Of a DNA stretch of 37,722 bases, positions 1 through 8,326 are shown piece after piece. Each line of letters begins with the position of its first letter. Positions within the stretch are counted from its first letter, which is position 1. The notes beneath the pieces are model-generated. The model searched no databases. It was not told the origin of the DNA and saw only the letters and a list, made by a program, of their open reading frames with translations. The position numbers and the translations under genes are program-made. The stretch comes from Candidatus Saganbacteria bacterium (GTDB lineage: Bacteria > Margulisbacteria > WOR-1 > O2-12-FULL-45-9 > XYB2-FULL-48-7), in the NCBI GenBank assembly GCA_016939335.1, contig JAFGHC010000014.1, positions 1 to 37,722 of the forward strand, written 5' to 3'.

Positions 1-27
1 GCTCACATCCAATCCTATGTACTTCAT
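1..27 (-). CDS. Probable IS110-family transposase, first 9 codons only
   Basis: Only MKYIGLDVS is inside the window; the gene runs off the left edge. A strong Shine-Dalgarno (GGAGGTGAAGGG) stands just before the ATG. The start resembles IS110-family DEDD transposases, which commonly open with a K-Y-(I/V)-G-(I/L)-D-V-S string whose Asp is the first catalytic residue of the RuvC-like domain. Nine residues cannot exclude another RNase-H-fold protein. In the IS110 group the noncoding left end upstream of the ORF encodes the bridge RNA; here that side is only about 55 nt before the next ORF ends. Confidence 0.45.
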
Positions 28-33
28 TTCCCT

Positions 34-64
34 TCACCTCCAGAGCTAATCCTATCAGAGGTGA
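34..64 (-). promoter_or_regulatory. Inverted repeat masking the transposase ribosome-binding site
   Basis: Seven-nt perfect arms (TCACCTC at 34-40 and GAGGTGA at 58-64, plus strand) with a 17-nt loop. In the minus-strand transcript the second arm is the Shine-Dalgarno of the ORF starting at 27, so read-through mRNA would fold the site shut. Sequestering hairpins of this sort are known for other insertion sequences such as IS10 and IS200; the function here is inferred. Confidence 0.45.
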
Positions 65-82
65 GAGATTTTTTTCATGATA

Positions 83-721
83 TCACTGATCTTTGAGAAA
101 TTCATACAGCCCCTTATCTAGCCTCTGAAGTTCCGCCAGGATCGGCTCCCGGTCGACGGCGCGCGCCTTTAGGACCGTCCGGCCCCAGGCGAGCGCTGCC
201 GGCCCATAACCGTACTCGCGAACATTAAACAAGTAGGTGCTAACAATGGCATGCGCGAGGTCCATGCGGAGCGGCTCTTTGGGGATCAGACTAAGTGCCC
301 AGGCCGCGTCCTCGATTGTCGTATGCCGGTTGGCGGCGGCGCTGATGAAGATCGGCTGGTACTCTCCCTTTTTTTCGTTGCCGCATAAACACGACAGAAC
401 CTCTGGGTCGCTGCTGGTGTCGGCTAATTTCCCCAGTTTCTCGTTCAGTTGTTTCCGGTCGGTGAAGTCGGCGAGGGTCAATTCCAGGCTGACTCTCTCC
501 CCGATTCGGGCGGCGAGTGCGGCGGGGAGATAGGGCAGGTCGGCTATGTCACCGCCCAGGAACCGCTGACAAATCTCCCAAAAGGCCGCCCGTGCAACCT
601 CCGGTTTCGGGTGCCTCCACAACCGGTAAAGGTCGGGGTCGCTGGCGTAGCGGCTCTCCGCCACTTTTGCCGGCGAGCGGAGGCGGTTTACCGGGCCCCA
701 GAAGAGTCGTGTGGTCTGCAT
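83..721 (-). CDS. Hypothetical helical protein, 212 aa
   Basis: I do not recognise this protein. It is soluble, with no signal peptide or membrane segment, and is rich in Ala, Leu and Arg with amphipathic helical stretches. A phrase like HPKPEVARAAFWEICQRF would suit a HEAT-like or other all-helical repeat fold, but no repeat register is clear. There is no obvious Shine-Dalgarno before the ATG at 721. It is divergent from holB across 92 bp, and its 3' end is close to the probable IS110 element, so its C-terminus (LYEFLKDQ) could have been altered by insertion. The plus-strand ORFs over it are shadows. Confidence 0.6.
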   Translation of the reverse strand: MQTTRLFWGPVNRLRSPAKVAESRYASDPDLYRLWRHPKPEVARAAFWEICQRFLGGDIADLPYLPAALAARIGERVSLELTLADFTDRKQLNEKLGKLADTSSDPEVLSCLCGNEKKGEYQPIFISAAANRHTTIEDAAWALSLIPKEPLRMDLAHAIVSTYLFNVREYGYGPAALAWGRTVLKARAVDREPILAELQRLDKGLYEFLKDQ

Positions 722-798
722 GACCTAGTTTCGGCGCTTTTGCCGTGTGATTTCATTCTTTTTCCCTTTTTCCGCCAATTTTTCTTTCATTTTAACTA

Positions 799-807
799 TG
801 CTATAAT
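799..807 (+). promoter_or_regulatory. Extended -10 (TGCTATAAT) directly before holB
   Basis: TGCTATAAT is followed by 6 nt and the holB ATG, so transcription would begin at or next to the start codon. No Shine-Dalgarno is present. It is one of a set of similar sites in the window (coaX, mscS, ABC ATPase, dut, proA, and smpB without the TG extension). Confidence 0.6.
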
Positions 808-813
808 TAACAT

Positions 814-1530
814 ATGCATCGCGTCCTTGAGGGGATCGTCAGGAATAAGCGCGTCGCTTCGGCCTATCTGTTCGTGGGGCCGCCGGCTGCCGGCAAGCTC
901 GAGGATGCGCTGGCGTTCGCGGAACAGCTCGGCTGCCGGAAACTCGACCTGCTGCGGGTCGCCCCGTCGGGCGCTTCGCTCAAGATCGACCAGGTGCGCG
1001 AGGTCCAGCGCTCCATCCGTTACGGCCCGTCGGCCGGCGACCGCCTCTGCGTGATCGTGGAGCGGGCGGACGAGATGACCGCCGAAGCGGCCGGCGCCTT
1101 TCTCAAAACGCTGGAAGAGCCGCCGGCCAAAGTGGTCTTTATCCTGCTGGTCGAGCGCGAAGACCGGATCTTTCCGACGATCGCTTCGCGCTGTCAGAAA
1201 ATTATTTTCGGCGAAACGGTCCGTCCCTGGCAGGCCAGACCGGAATTTGCCGGGTTTTACGACGAGCTGAAGCAGGCCGGGCGCAAAAGCGTGGTCGAGC
1301 TTTTCGGCCTCTCCGCCCGCCTGGAGAAAGAAAAAGAGCGGCTCGAGGAATTGCTCTATGACCTGGCGTTCTTTGCCCGGGAAGAGCTCGGCAGCTCTGC
1401 CGCCGCCGGGGTGCTGCTGGCCGCGGTGAAAAACCTGAAAAAGAAGGCGAACCTGAAACTGACGCTCGACGTCATGTGCCTGGAACTGGGAGAAGCATGG
1501 GCGGGGATAATTTTGGAAACCCCACACTGA
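814..1530 (+). CDS. holB: DNA polymerase III subunit delta' (HolB)
   Basis: Clamp-loader subunit of the replicative polymerase. The N-terminal AAA+ fold shows a P-loop-like GPPAAGK (residues 21-27) whose last position is Leu rather than Ser/Thr. Further on come the ERADEMTAEAAGAFLKTLEEPP stretch typical of DnaX/HolB (around 90-110) and the SRCQ sensor segment (around 126-130). At 238 aa it is shorter than the E. coli protein (334 aa), so the C-terminal domain is reduced or cut short. The stop codon lies inside the first REP-like hairpin (1520-1539), so the element may have trimmed the C-terminus. The holB-ricT order is conserved in Firmicutes and supports the call. It appears leaderless. Confidence 0.9.
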   Translation: MHRVLEGIVRNKRVASAYLFVGPPAAGKLEDALAFAEQLGCRKLDLLRVAPSGASLKIDQVREVQRSIRYGPSAGDRLCVIVERADEMTAEAAGAFLKTLEEPPAKVVFILLVEREDRIFPTIASRCQKIIFGETVRPWQARPEFAGFYDELKQAGRKSVVELFGLSARLEKEKERLEELLYDLAFFAREELGSSAAAGVLLAAVKNLKKKANLKLTLDVMCLELGEAWAGIILETPH

Positions 1531-1581
1531 AGTGTGGGGAATATTATTCGGAGCAATAATTCCCCATACTTTAGTATGGGG
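1520..1581. repeat. REP-like hairpin doublet at the holB 3' end
   Basis: Two perfect palindromic hairpins, CCCCACACTGAAGTGTGGGG (1520-1539) and CCCCATACTTTAGTATGGGG (1562-1581), are separated by 22 nt. The flanks GGGGAATATTATT and AATAATTCCCC can pair as well, allowing an alternative long stem. Central tetranucleotides are TGAA and TTTA, the same pair of loop types seen in the doublet inside lnt. The architecture resembles REP/BIME units and IS200/IS605 end hairpins; no transposase of that type is in the window. Confidence 0.8.
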
Positions 1582-1625
1582 ATTCAAGATTGAAAAAATT
1601 AGGGGAATTCGGGATCAAAAATATT

Positions 1626-2282
1626 ATGGGCGAAAGCTTAAAATTAGGGATCAAACTGCGCAAGTTCAACCGGGTCTGCCCGATCACCGGCTACCGCGAG
1701 GAATCGATCAAGGTCGGCTCGCCGGTCATCGTCCAGACCGACCGGGGGATCGAGTACGGAGAGATCGTCTCTTTCCTGCGCGGCTACCCCAAAACGCTGT
1801 CGCGCGACGTCCAGCTCAAGAAGGTGGTGCGCTACGCGACCGCCGAGGACGCGGCCAAGGAGAGATCGATCGAGGTGATGGAACTCGATTCCTACGCCAA
1901 AGCGGTGCAGAAAGCGGCCGAGTACGAACTGCCGATCAGGATCATTAACATCGAGTACCTGTTTGACACCAGCCGGGCGGTCGTCTATTACCGGGTCGGC
2001 GAGAACAAGAAGGTGGCGAACCTGCGCGATTTTTCGCGCGATCTCTCGGCGCTCTTTTCGGCCCGGGTCGACCTGCGCCAGATCTCGCCGCGCGATGAGG
2101 CGCGGCTGTTCGGCGGGCTGGGACCGTGCGGCCGCGGCCTCTGCTGCTCGGTCTGGCTGGAAAAGCCGCGGCACGTGACGGTCAAGATGGCCAAGGAACA
2201 GGGGCTGTCGATCTCGCCGACCAAGACCGCCGGCGTCTGCGGCCGGCTGATGTGCTGTCTCGAGTACGAACATGGGAAATGA
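1626..2282 (+). CDS. ricT: RicT/YaaT family PSP1-domain protein
   Basis: Homologue of B. subtilis RicT (YaaT), part of the RicA-RicF-RicT complex that carries iron-sulfur clusters and promotes RNase Y-dependent mRNA maturation. The PSP1 core includes KVGSPVIVQTDRGIEYGEIV near the N-terminus. The Cys-rich end carries LGPCGRGLCCS and VCGRLMCCLEYEH, matching the family. I chose ATG 1626 because the track's TTG at 1590 lies next to the REP hairpin and adds 12 residues unlike the family. Its TGA stop sits in the first unit of a heptamer array (2279-2308). It follows holB, as in Firmicutes. RicA and RicF are not in this window. Confidence 0.9.
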   Translation: MGESLKLGIKLRKFNRVCPITGYREESIKVGSPVIVQTDRGIEYGEIVSFLRGYPKTLSRDVQLKKVVRYATAEDAAKERSIEVMELDSYAKAVQKAAEYELPIRIINIEYLFDTSRAVVYYRVGENKKVANLRDFSRDLSALFSARVDLRQISPRDEARLFGGLGPCGRGLCCSVWLEKPRHVTVKMAKEQGLSISPTKTAGVCGRLMCCLEYEHGK

Positions 2283-2385
2283 CTAATGACGAATTCCTAA
2301 TGACTAATTAAGGAGCTGTCTGATCAGGATTTTAAATAGAAAAATCATTAATTAGTCATTCGTCATTAGAAATTAGTCATTTTTG
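2281..2385. repeat. Inverted pair of heptanucleotide arrays (GACTAAT / ATTAGTC)
   Basis: The left array reads GACTAAT-GACGAAT-TCCTAAT-GACTAAT (2281-2308). The right array reads ATTAGTC-ATTCGTC-ATTAGAA-ATTAGTC-ATTTTTG (2351-2385). Both keep exact 7-nt spacing and are mutually complementary across a 42-nt A+T-rich loop. The array supplies the ricT stop codon and ends 5 nt before the rpsU Shine-Dalgarno. Confidence 0.8.
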
Positions 2386-2404
2386 CTGAGAGGAGGTAAG
2401 TCAC

Positions 2405-2599
2405 ATGCCCAAGATCGAGATCAGAAAGGGAGAGGACCTGGAAAAGGCGCTCCGCAAATTCAAGACCAAACTGCGCCACGAGGGGATCATGGACGAGATG
2501 AAAAAACGCGAGTTTTATGAAAAACCCTCGCAGCGGCGGCGCAAGGAGATCGAACAGGCCAAACGCCGCGAAGTGAGACGAAGAAAAGAAGCGGAATGA
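2405..2599 (+). CDS. rpsU: Small ribosomal subunit protein bS21
   Basis: 64-aa basic protein of the 30S subunit. It opens with PKIEIRKGEDLEKALRKFK and has the family hallmark REFYEKPSQRRRKE in the middle, followed by an Arg/Lys-rich helical tail. A strong AGGAGG (2391-2396) lies 8 nt before the ATG, in contrast to the neighbouring genes that lack one. The stop overlaps the start of the downstream permease gene (ATGA). The length is typical for bS21. Confidence 0.93.
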   Translation: MPKIEIRKGEDLEKALRKFKTKLRHEGIMDEMKKREFYEKPSQRRRKEIEQAKRREVRRRKEAE

Positions 2600-3672
2600 A
2601 AACGCTGGACCGGTACGTCCTGCTGGAAATGCTCGGTCCGTTCGTGGTGGGGGTTATCGGTTTCATCCTGGTCCTGACCGTTGACCTTCTCTTCACCATG
2701 GCCGACCTGATCATCAACAAGGGGGTGCCGGTCTGGGCGGTGCTTAAGCTGCTGCTGTACAAATTCCCGTCGCTTCTGGTGATGACCTTCCCGGTTTCCA
2801 CGCTTTTCGGCACGGCGATGGCCCTCGGCCGCCTCTCCAAGGACAACGAGCTGGCGGCGCTGCGCACCTCCGGCGTCTCGCTCCTGCGCCTGACCCGCCC
2901 GATCCTCCTGCTCGGCCTCTTCGTCAGCCTGCTCTCGTTCGCCACCAACGAGTGGGTCGTGCCGCGCGCCAATTACGTTTCCAATGAGATCATCCGCGAG
3001 ATCGTTTACCGGCAGCCGCTGCCCGACGTCAAAGACAACGTCTTTTTCCGCGACCAGCAGAACCGCTACTACTACGTCCGGCACGTTGACATGAAGCGGA
3101 AAGAGATGCAAAATATCATGGTCTATGAGCTGCTCGCCGAGCGCTATCCCAGGGTGATCACGGCCGATTCGGCTTCGTTCCAGGGGCGGTTCTGGCAGCT
3201 GGCGCACGGGGTCGTCCACAAGTACGACGAGAAAGGCTATCTCAATTATGAGGCGGCGTTCGACCGGCTGGAGCTCAACGTGGCGGAGGACATTTTGAAC
3301 TTTTCCCGGCAGAAAGACGTGATGGACATGGACCGGCGCGAGCTCGGCGAACTGATCAGCGCGCTGGGCAAGGGCGGCGCCAACACCCGGGCGCTCCTGA
3401 CCGAGTATTATTTGCGTTTTTCCATCCCGCTGACCTGTTTTGTCTTTGCCCTGGTCGGGATCCCCTTTTCCCTTTCTTCGCCGCGCTCGGGACAGACCTG
3501 GGGGATCGTCGTCACCATCGTGTTCATGTTCACCTTTTACGTCTTCGCTTCGATCTTCCGTTCGCTGGGGCGCGGCGGCCTGCTGCCGCCCGAAGCGGCC
3601 GCTTTCACGCCGCAGCTTTCCTTCGCCCTGATCGGTCTGGCCCTGCTCTGGCGGGAAAGCAGGTCCCATTGA
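2596..3672 (+). CDS. LptF/LptG family lipopolysaccharide export permease
   Basis: Inner-membrane permease of the LptB2FG transporter that extracts lipopolysaccharide from the inner membrane. Membrane segments lie at about residues 12-35, 50-75, 100-118 and three near the C-terminus (280-355), separated by a periplasmic domain of roughly 150 residues (about 120-270), as in YjgP/YjgQ. The KDNELAALRTSGVS stretch (about 93-106) is the characteristic cytoplasmic loop of the family. At 358 aa the length is normal. Whether it is F or G cannot be told; only one copy is present here, so it may form a homodimer or pair with a distant partner. Its 3' end overlaps the TPR gene by 4 nt. Confidence 0.88.
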   Translation: MKTLDRYVLLEMLGPFVVGVIGFILVLTVDLLFTMADLIINKGVPVWAVLKLLLYKFPSLLVMTFPVSTLFGTAMALGRLSKDNELAALRTSGVSLLRLTRPILLLGLFVSLLSFATNEWVVPRANYVSNEIIREIVYRQPLPDVKDNVFFRDQQNRYYYVRHVDMKRKEMQNIMVYELLAERYPRVITADSASFQGRFWQLAHGVVHKYDEKGYLNYEAAFDRLELNVAEDILNFSRQKDVMDMDRRELGELISALGKGGANTRALLTEYYLRFSIPLTCFVFALVGIPFSLSSPRSGQTWGIVVTIVFMFTFYVFASIFRSLGRGGLLPPEAAAFTPQLSFALIGLALLWRESRSH

Positions 3673-6044
3673 CCACGGACATCGCCGAGATCAGAAAGCG
3701 GCTGAACGAGAACGCGGGCGATCCGGCGGCGCTGCGCGGCGCCGCCCAGTATTACCTCGGGGAGGCGAACTACAAGCAGGCGCAGACGACCTATCTCTCG
3801 GCATTTGAGGCCGCGCCGCGGCTCCTCCCGGCGATCCTGCTCGATTACGAGGCCAAGATCGGCGCCGACCCGGCCCGCCTCGGCCCGCGCCTCTCCCTGG
3901 CCGGGCTGCTCCTCTCGCTCGGCGAGACCGATGCCGCCTGCCTGGAGCTCGAGGAGCTGATCGACGAGAACCCGCAGAACGTCGAGGGTTATAATGTCCT
4001 CGGCCGCCTTTACGCCAGGCAGAACCGCGGCGGCGACGCCATCGCCCTGCTCGAGCGCTCGATCGCGGCCGGCGTGCGCGACGTCAACCTGACCGAGGCG
4101 CTGGCGGCCGCTTACCTGGGCAAGGGGCGCAGCGGCGACGCGATCAAGTTCTATGAGGAGATCCTGGCCCAGAAGCCGGGCGACAAGCAGACCCTGCGGA
4201 TCCTGGGCGAGCTCTACACGCGGGTCGAGGATTACAACCGGGCCGCCCGCAGCTACGCGGCCATGTTCTCCGACGATCCGGAGGTGGTGCGCGAAGTGAT
4301 CCAGCGGCTGGAAGAGCTGCTCAAACGCGTCGAAGGGAACATCGGGATCCGCGAGCTGCTGGCCGATATTTATATGAAAGTGCTCGATCCCGAGGCCGCG
4401 GTCGAAAAACTGCGCCAGATCCTGCGGCTCGAGTCAGGCAAGCTGGGCGAGACGATCGTCAAGCTCAAAGGGGTCCTGAAAAATTATCCCAACCATCCGG
4501 CCGCCAGCCTGGCGCTGGCCGAAGCGCTCTACCGCCAGGGCTCCTACAGCGAAGCGGTCGAGCTCTACCAGCAGCTGCTCAAGGTCAAGCCGGAGCTGGT
4601 CGATGAATTGATCGCCGGCTACCGCGCCGTTCTGGCGCTCTGCCCCGAACAGGTGCTGGCCCGCGCTTACCTGGGGGAGGCGCTGCTGGTCAAGAACCAG
4701 CTGCTGGAGGCGCTGGAGGAATTTGGCCAGATGGTCGAGGACGACCCGAGCGTGGCCGACCTGGTGATCAAAAAGTGCCGCGAGCTACTGCGCGGCCAGC
4801 CGCAGCTCTTGCAGGCGCATGTCATTCTCGGCCGGGCTTACCTGGCCAAGGGCGATTACCAGCGGGCGGCGATCGAGGGGGAAGGGGCGCTCGCCGTCGA
4901 CAAAAACCTGACCGCGGCTTACCTCTTGCTGGGCGAGGCTTACACCCGCCTCAACCTGCAGCGCAAGGCGGCGCAGACGCTGCACACGGCGTTGCTGCTT
5001 GACCCTTACAACCCGCAGGCCCACGAACGCTACCGGGCGGTCAAACTCAAGGAACTCGAACAGGAGAGCGCCGCGCTCAAGCAGCGCCTGCAGGAGGACC
5101 AGTGGCAGCTTTCGCTCCATCTTGACCTGGCCAGGCTTTACTTTGATCAGGGCGACCGCGAGGCGGCGGTGCGCGAACTGCAGCTGGCGCAGCGGGACCA
5201 GGCCAGGGCGCCGGCGGCTTTCTTGCTGCTCGGCGACGTTTACCGGAGCGAGGGGCGCTTTGACCTGGCGGCGGCGCAGTACAATCGCGCGCTGGAAGCG
5301 GCGGTCAGCCCCGAACAGACCCGGCTGCTCCGTTTCAACCTCGGCACCACTTACGAGGCGCAGGGGGACGTCCGCAAGGCGGTCAAGATCTACGAAACGA
5401 TTATTCAGGAAGACATCGATTTCGGCGGGCTGAAAAAACGGATCGCCCAATTGAAGACGACCAGTCTTTTGAGCATCCGCAACCGGACGCTGGCGGCGGT
5501 GATCGTCGAGTTCGGCAAAAAAGAGCTTGTCGCCGTCTGGGGGCGCGATCTGCGCCTGGCCGGCCGGGCGCGGCGGGAAGAGATGAACGTTTCGTTCGGC
5601 CAGGAGCACAACCAGGAGGGTTTCAACTACTTTATGAAAGGGATGTGGCCGGCGGCGGAAGAGGAGTTTACGCTGGCGGTCGGCCTCGACCGCCAATTCG
5701 GCAGCGCCCTCAACAACCTCGGCGTGACGCTGGCCAGGCAGGGGAGGCTGGAGGAGGCGCGGGGCCGCCTCCAGGAAGCGGTCCAGGTCGATCCCGCCTC
5801 GGCAGTTTTTTATAACAATCTGGGCGTCGTCTATTTATTGCTGGGGCGCGGCGACCTGGCTTTCACGGCGCTGGAAAAAAGCGCGGCGCTCGATCCCGAA
5901 GCCGCCCATCTCTGCCTTAATCTCGGTGATCTCTATTACGCCAGGAAAGAGGCGCGGAAAGCGATCGAACAATACCGCCGCGTCGGCGATTACGACACGC
6001 TGGCCGACCTGGCCCGGCGCCGCCTTTTTTGCAAAGTCCCCTGA
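3669..6044 (+). CDS. Tetratricopeptide-repeat protein, 791 aa
   Basis: Almost the whole chain is TPR-like 34-residue helical repeats, for example NVEGYNVLGRLYARQNRGGDAI, AAYLLLGEAYTRLNLQRKAA and SALNNLGVTLARQGRLEEA. No signal peptide or membrane helix is visible, so it is probably cytoplasmic. A less repetitive insert near residues 590-650 (RNRTLAAVIVEFGKKELVAVWG) interrupts the solenoid. It starts at TTG 3669, overlapping the lptF/G stop, and ends overlapping the lptD start (TGATG), so it is translationally coupled inside the envelope operon. A scaffolding role in LPS export or envelope assembly is only inferred from position. Confidence 0.8.
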   Translation: MTTDIAEIRKRLNENAGDPAALRGAAQYYLGEANYKQAQTTYLSAFEAAPRLLPAILLDYEAKIGADPARLGPRLSLAGLLLSLGETDAACLELEELIDENPQNVEGYNVLGRLYARQNRGGDAIALLERSIAAGVRDVNLTEALAAAYLGKGRSGDAIKFYEEILAQKPGDKQTLRILGELYTRVEDYNRAARSYAAMFSDDPEVVREVIQRLEELLKRVEGNIGIRELLADIYMKVLDPEAAVEKLRQILRLESGKLGETIVKLKGVLKNYPNHPAASLALAEALYRQGSYSEAVELYQQLLKVKPELVDELIAGYRAVLALCPEQVLARAYLGEALLVKNQLLEALEEFGQMVEDDPSVADLVIKKCRELLRGQPQLLQAHVILGRAYLAKGDYQRAAIEGEGALAVDKNLTAAYLLLGEAYTRLNLQRKAAQTLHTALLLDPYNPQAHERYRAVKLKELEQESAALKQRLQEDQWQLSLHLDLARLYFDQGDREAAVRELQLAQRDQARAPAAFLLLGDVYRSEGRFDLAAAQYNRALEAAVSPEQTRLLRFNLGTTYEAQGDVRKAVKIYETIIQEDIDFGGLKKRIAQLKTTSLLSIRNRTLAAVIVEFGKKELVAVWGRDLRLAGRARREEMNVSFGQEHNQEGFNYFMKGMWPAAEEEFTLAVGLDRQFGSALNNLGVTLARQGRLEEARGRLQEAVQVDPASAVFYNNLGVVYLLLGRGDLAFTALEKSAALDPEAAHLCLNLGDLYYARKEARKAIEQYRRVGDYDTLADLARRRLFCKVP

Positions 6045-8326
6045 TGCCGCCGCGCGCACTGCTGGTCGGCTGCCTGCTGGTTGTTTTCTGCGCCCCGCTT
6101 CTGGCCGACGAGCCGTCGATCACCGTCGAAGTCAAGGCGGAGAGCCTGAAATACCATGAAAGCGGATTGCTGGAAGCCGCCGGCTCGGTCGAGGTCGAAC
6201 TCAAAGGGCTGACGATCCGCTCCGACCGCCTGCTGATGGACCCGGCCACCAATATCGCGACCGCCGAGGGGCACGTCATGGTGGCCGGCCGCGACGGCAA
6301 CGCCGCCGCCTCTGAGTTGATCTATGACGCCGATAAGGAAAGCTCGCGGTTTGCCGGTTATCGTGCCAGGCTGGTCCCCGGCGGCGAGTTCAAGGGGCCG
6401 CTCTTTCTCGAGGCGCGGAGCGTCGAGGCGCAGGAGAACAAACTCTCGGGCCGGGCGGCCGAAATGACGACCTGCGGCCGGCCGGCCTCCCACTACGTAT
6501 TACTGGCCGACCGGTTCAGCTATTTCCCGGATGACCATATGGAAGCGCACAACCTGACGCTGGTGGTCGGCGAGCTGCCTGTTTGCTGGCTGCCCTATTA
6601 TTACTACGACCTGCACGATCAGCGGCAGAGGAACTGGACATTCGGCCGCAACGACGTGGAAGGCAATTATTTGAAGACCGCCTGGTCCTACTCCCCCGGC
6701 ACGCTGCTGCTCGATTTTATGGAGAAGAAGGGGACCGGTTACGGCACAGCGACCAACTACACCCTGGGGGCGCTGGGCCTTGGCAGCCTCTATCTTTATC
6801 ACCTGGACGAGCGCGATACCGGCCTCTCCGACTGGGTCGCCAGGATCAGCCAGGAGAAAAAGCTTGACCAGGAAACTACGCTTAAGCTCGACTCGGGCTA
6901 CGCCTCGATCTACCAGCTGCCGGGCGGCCGCCTCGACCAGACGACGTTCGGCCTCGGGCTGAACCACAGCGGGGCGGCCAGCTGGGGCGGCAAGTTCGAT
7001 CTGCTTGACGACCGGGCCGCGGCTTACGGCCGCTACACCATGCAGCTTAACTACTCGGCGGGGCGGCTGGCGGCGAATTACAGCAATAATTATGAATTCG
7101 CCAGGAACGATCCGCGCTGGCTGCGCGACGCCCAGCGCATCGGTCTCAACGCCGGGCTGACCAGCTCGGTCAATTTCAGCGCGGCCGCCGATTACTACCA
7201 CAGCAGCCCCGCCGCCGGCGATCCCGGCCGGGAGAAGGTCGAGCCGGTGATCGAGCTGACCGGGCGCGAACCGAACTATTCCTGGCGCTGCACCGAGAAC
7301 TGGTTCATCGACCTGCGCCAGGGGCTTTACCCGGGGCTGGCCAGCTACGAGTATGTGGAGCGGCAGCCGGAGATCGAGCTGACGCCGCAGGCGCTTGATC
7401 TCAAGCTGTTCACCCTGCAGCCGGTTTTGGGCTACGGCTATTACCGCGAGGTCAAGAACGTTCCTGCCCTGGGCGGCAGCGGCTACCGCGTTTTCAGCGC
7501 CCAGCGGACGCGGGCGACGCTGAACGCTTCCAGAAGCATCAACGTGGGCCTCGGCTCGGTGCTGCTGCTCGGCGCCGGGCTTGACCAATTCCTCTACAGC
7601 CCGGGCGACCAGCTCTACGCCCTGCGCGAGAGCGCCGGATTGCAGACCGACCTCAACTCCTGCTTCCGCAACGAGCTTGCTGTCCGCCAGGCCTATACCG
7701 ACGGGAACACGCCGTTCTTTTTCGACCGGCTCGGCACCGTCTATCATGACATCACGGAGAAAGCGACTTTATATCATCAGAACAAGTTCAGCTGGTCGGT
7801 CAACGGCGGCCACAACTGGCAGACGAACAAATATTACGACGTGATGACCGACCTGAAGCTGGCGCCGGACCCGCGCTGGCAGCTCAACCTGACGACCGGC
7901 TGGGACCTCGAGAACCGGCTTTACAAGAATTTAGTGACCGGCGTGCGCTGCGCGCCGAACGGCGCTTATGCCGCCGACCTCTCGCTTAACCAGGACCTCA
8001 ACGGCGCCGGCCTGCAGACCGCCAGCGTGCTCCACGACCTTTATCTGCTGCAGGGGGAGGACAACGAGCTTCATTTCCGCTTCAGCCAGGTCTTTGACGC
8101 GGCGACCAAAGAGTTCAAGGTGCGTGATATAATGCTGGTGAAGCAGCTGCACTGCTGGGAGTTGACTTTTTCCTATTCCGATTACACCAGGGACTTCAGC
8201 TTTGTCTTCTCGCTCAAGGCGCTGCCCGGCCAGCCGGCCGGTTTCTCCAGCGGGCGCGGCTTCTATTTCCAGGGCTTCGACCAGGGCTTGCAGCAGCTAA
8301 ATTCGGGGGATATCAGGAGATATTAA
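6044..8326 (+). CDS. lptD: LptD/OstA-like outer-membrane LPS assembly protein
   Basis: Outer-membrane barrel that inserts lipopolysaccharide. ATG 6044 gives a signal peptide (LLVGCLLVVFCAPLLADE) cleaved near ADE; the track's TTG 6029 is less likely because 6044 forms the usual TGATG overlap. After the signal comes an OstA/LptA-like beta-jellyroll (about 25-130; VEVKAESLKYHESG, ATAEGHVMVAG). A long barrel region follows, rich in alternating hydrophobic/aromatic strands, with the LptD-type LPVCWLPYYYYDL. At about 760 aa the length is usual. I see only a few scattered Cys, so the E. coli disulfide pattern is not obviously conserved. Confidence 0.85.
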   Translation: MPPRALLVGCLLVVFCAPLLADEPSITVEVKAESLKYHESGLLEAAGSVEVELKGLTIRSDRLLMDPATNIATAEGHVMVAGRDGNAAASELIYDADKESSRFAGYRARLVPGGEFKGPLFLEARSVEAQENKLSGRAAEMTTCGRPASHYVLLADRFSYFPDDHMEAHNLTLVVGELPVCWLPYYYYDLHDQRQRNWTFGRNDVEGNYLKTAWSYSPGTLLLDFMEKKGTGYGTATNYTLGALGLGSLYLYHLDERDTGLSDWVARISQEKKLDQETTLKLDSGYASIYQLPGGRLDQTTFGLGLNHSGAASWGGKFDLLDDRAAAYGRYTMQLNYSAGRLAANYSNNYEFARNDPRWLRDAQRIGLNAGLTSSVNFSAAADYYHSSPAAGDPGREKVEPVIELTGREPNYSWRCTENWFIDLRQGLYPGLASYEYVERQPEIELTPQALDLKLFTLQPVLGYGYYREVKNVPALGGSGYRVFSAQRTRATLNASRSINVGLGSVLLLGAGLDQFLYSPGDQLYALRESAGLQTDLNSCFRNELAVRQAYTDGNTPFFFDRLGTVYHDITEKATLYHQNKFSWSVNGGHNWQTNKYYDVMTDLKLAPDPRWQLNLTTGWDLENRLYKNLVTGVRCAPNGAYAADLSLNQDLNGAGLQTASVLHDLYLLQGEDNELHFRFSQVFDAATKEFKVRDIMLVKQLHCWELTFSYSDYTRDFSFVFSLKALPGQPAGFSSGRGFYFQGFDQGLQQLNSGDIRRY

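Noticed and set aside
449-1054. 201-aa plus-strand ORF spanning the hypothetical gene and holB
   Set aside because: Overlaps the holB start in another frame, crosses the holB promoter, and shows no domain.
6500-7747. 415-aa minus-strand ORF across lptD, and the 384-aa one across lptF/G (2515-3669)
   Set aside because: Both lie opposite well-supported coding sequences and have the compositional look of antisense frames.
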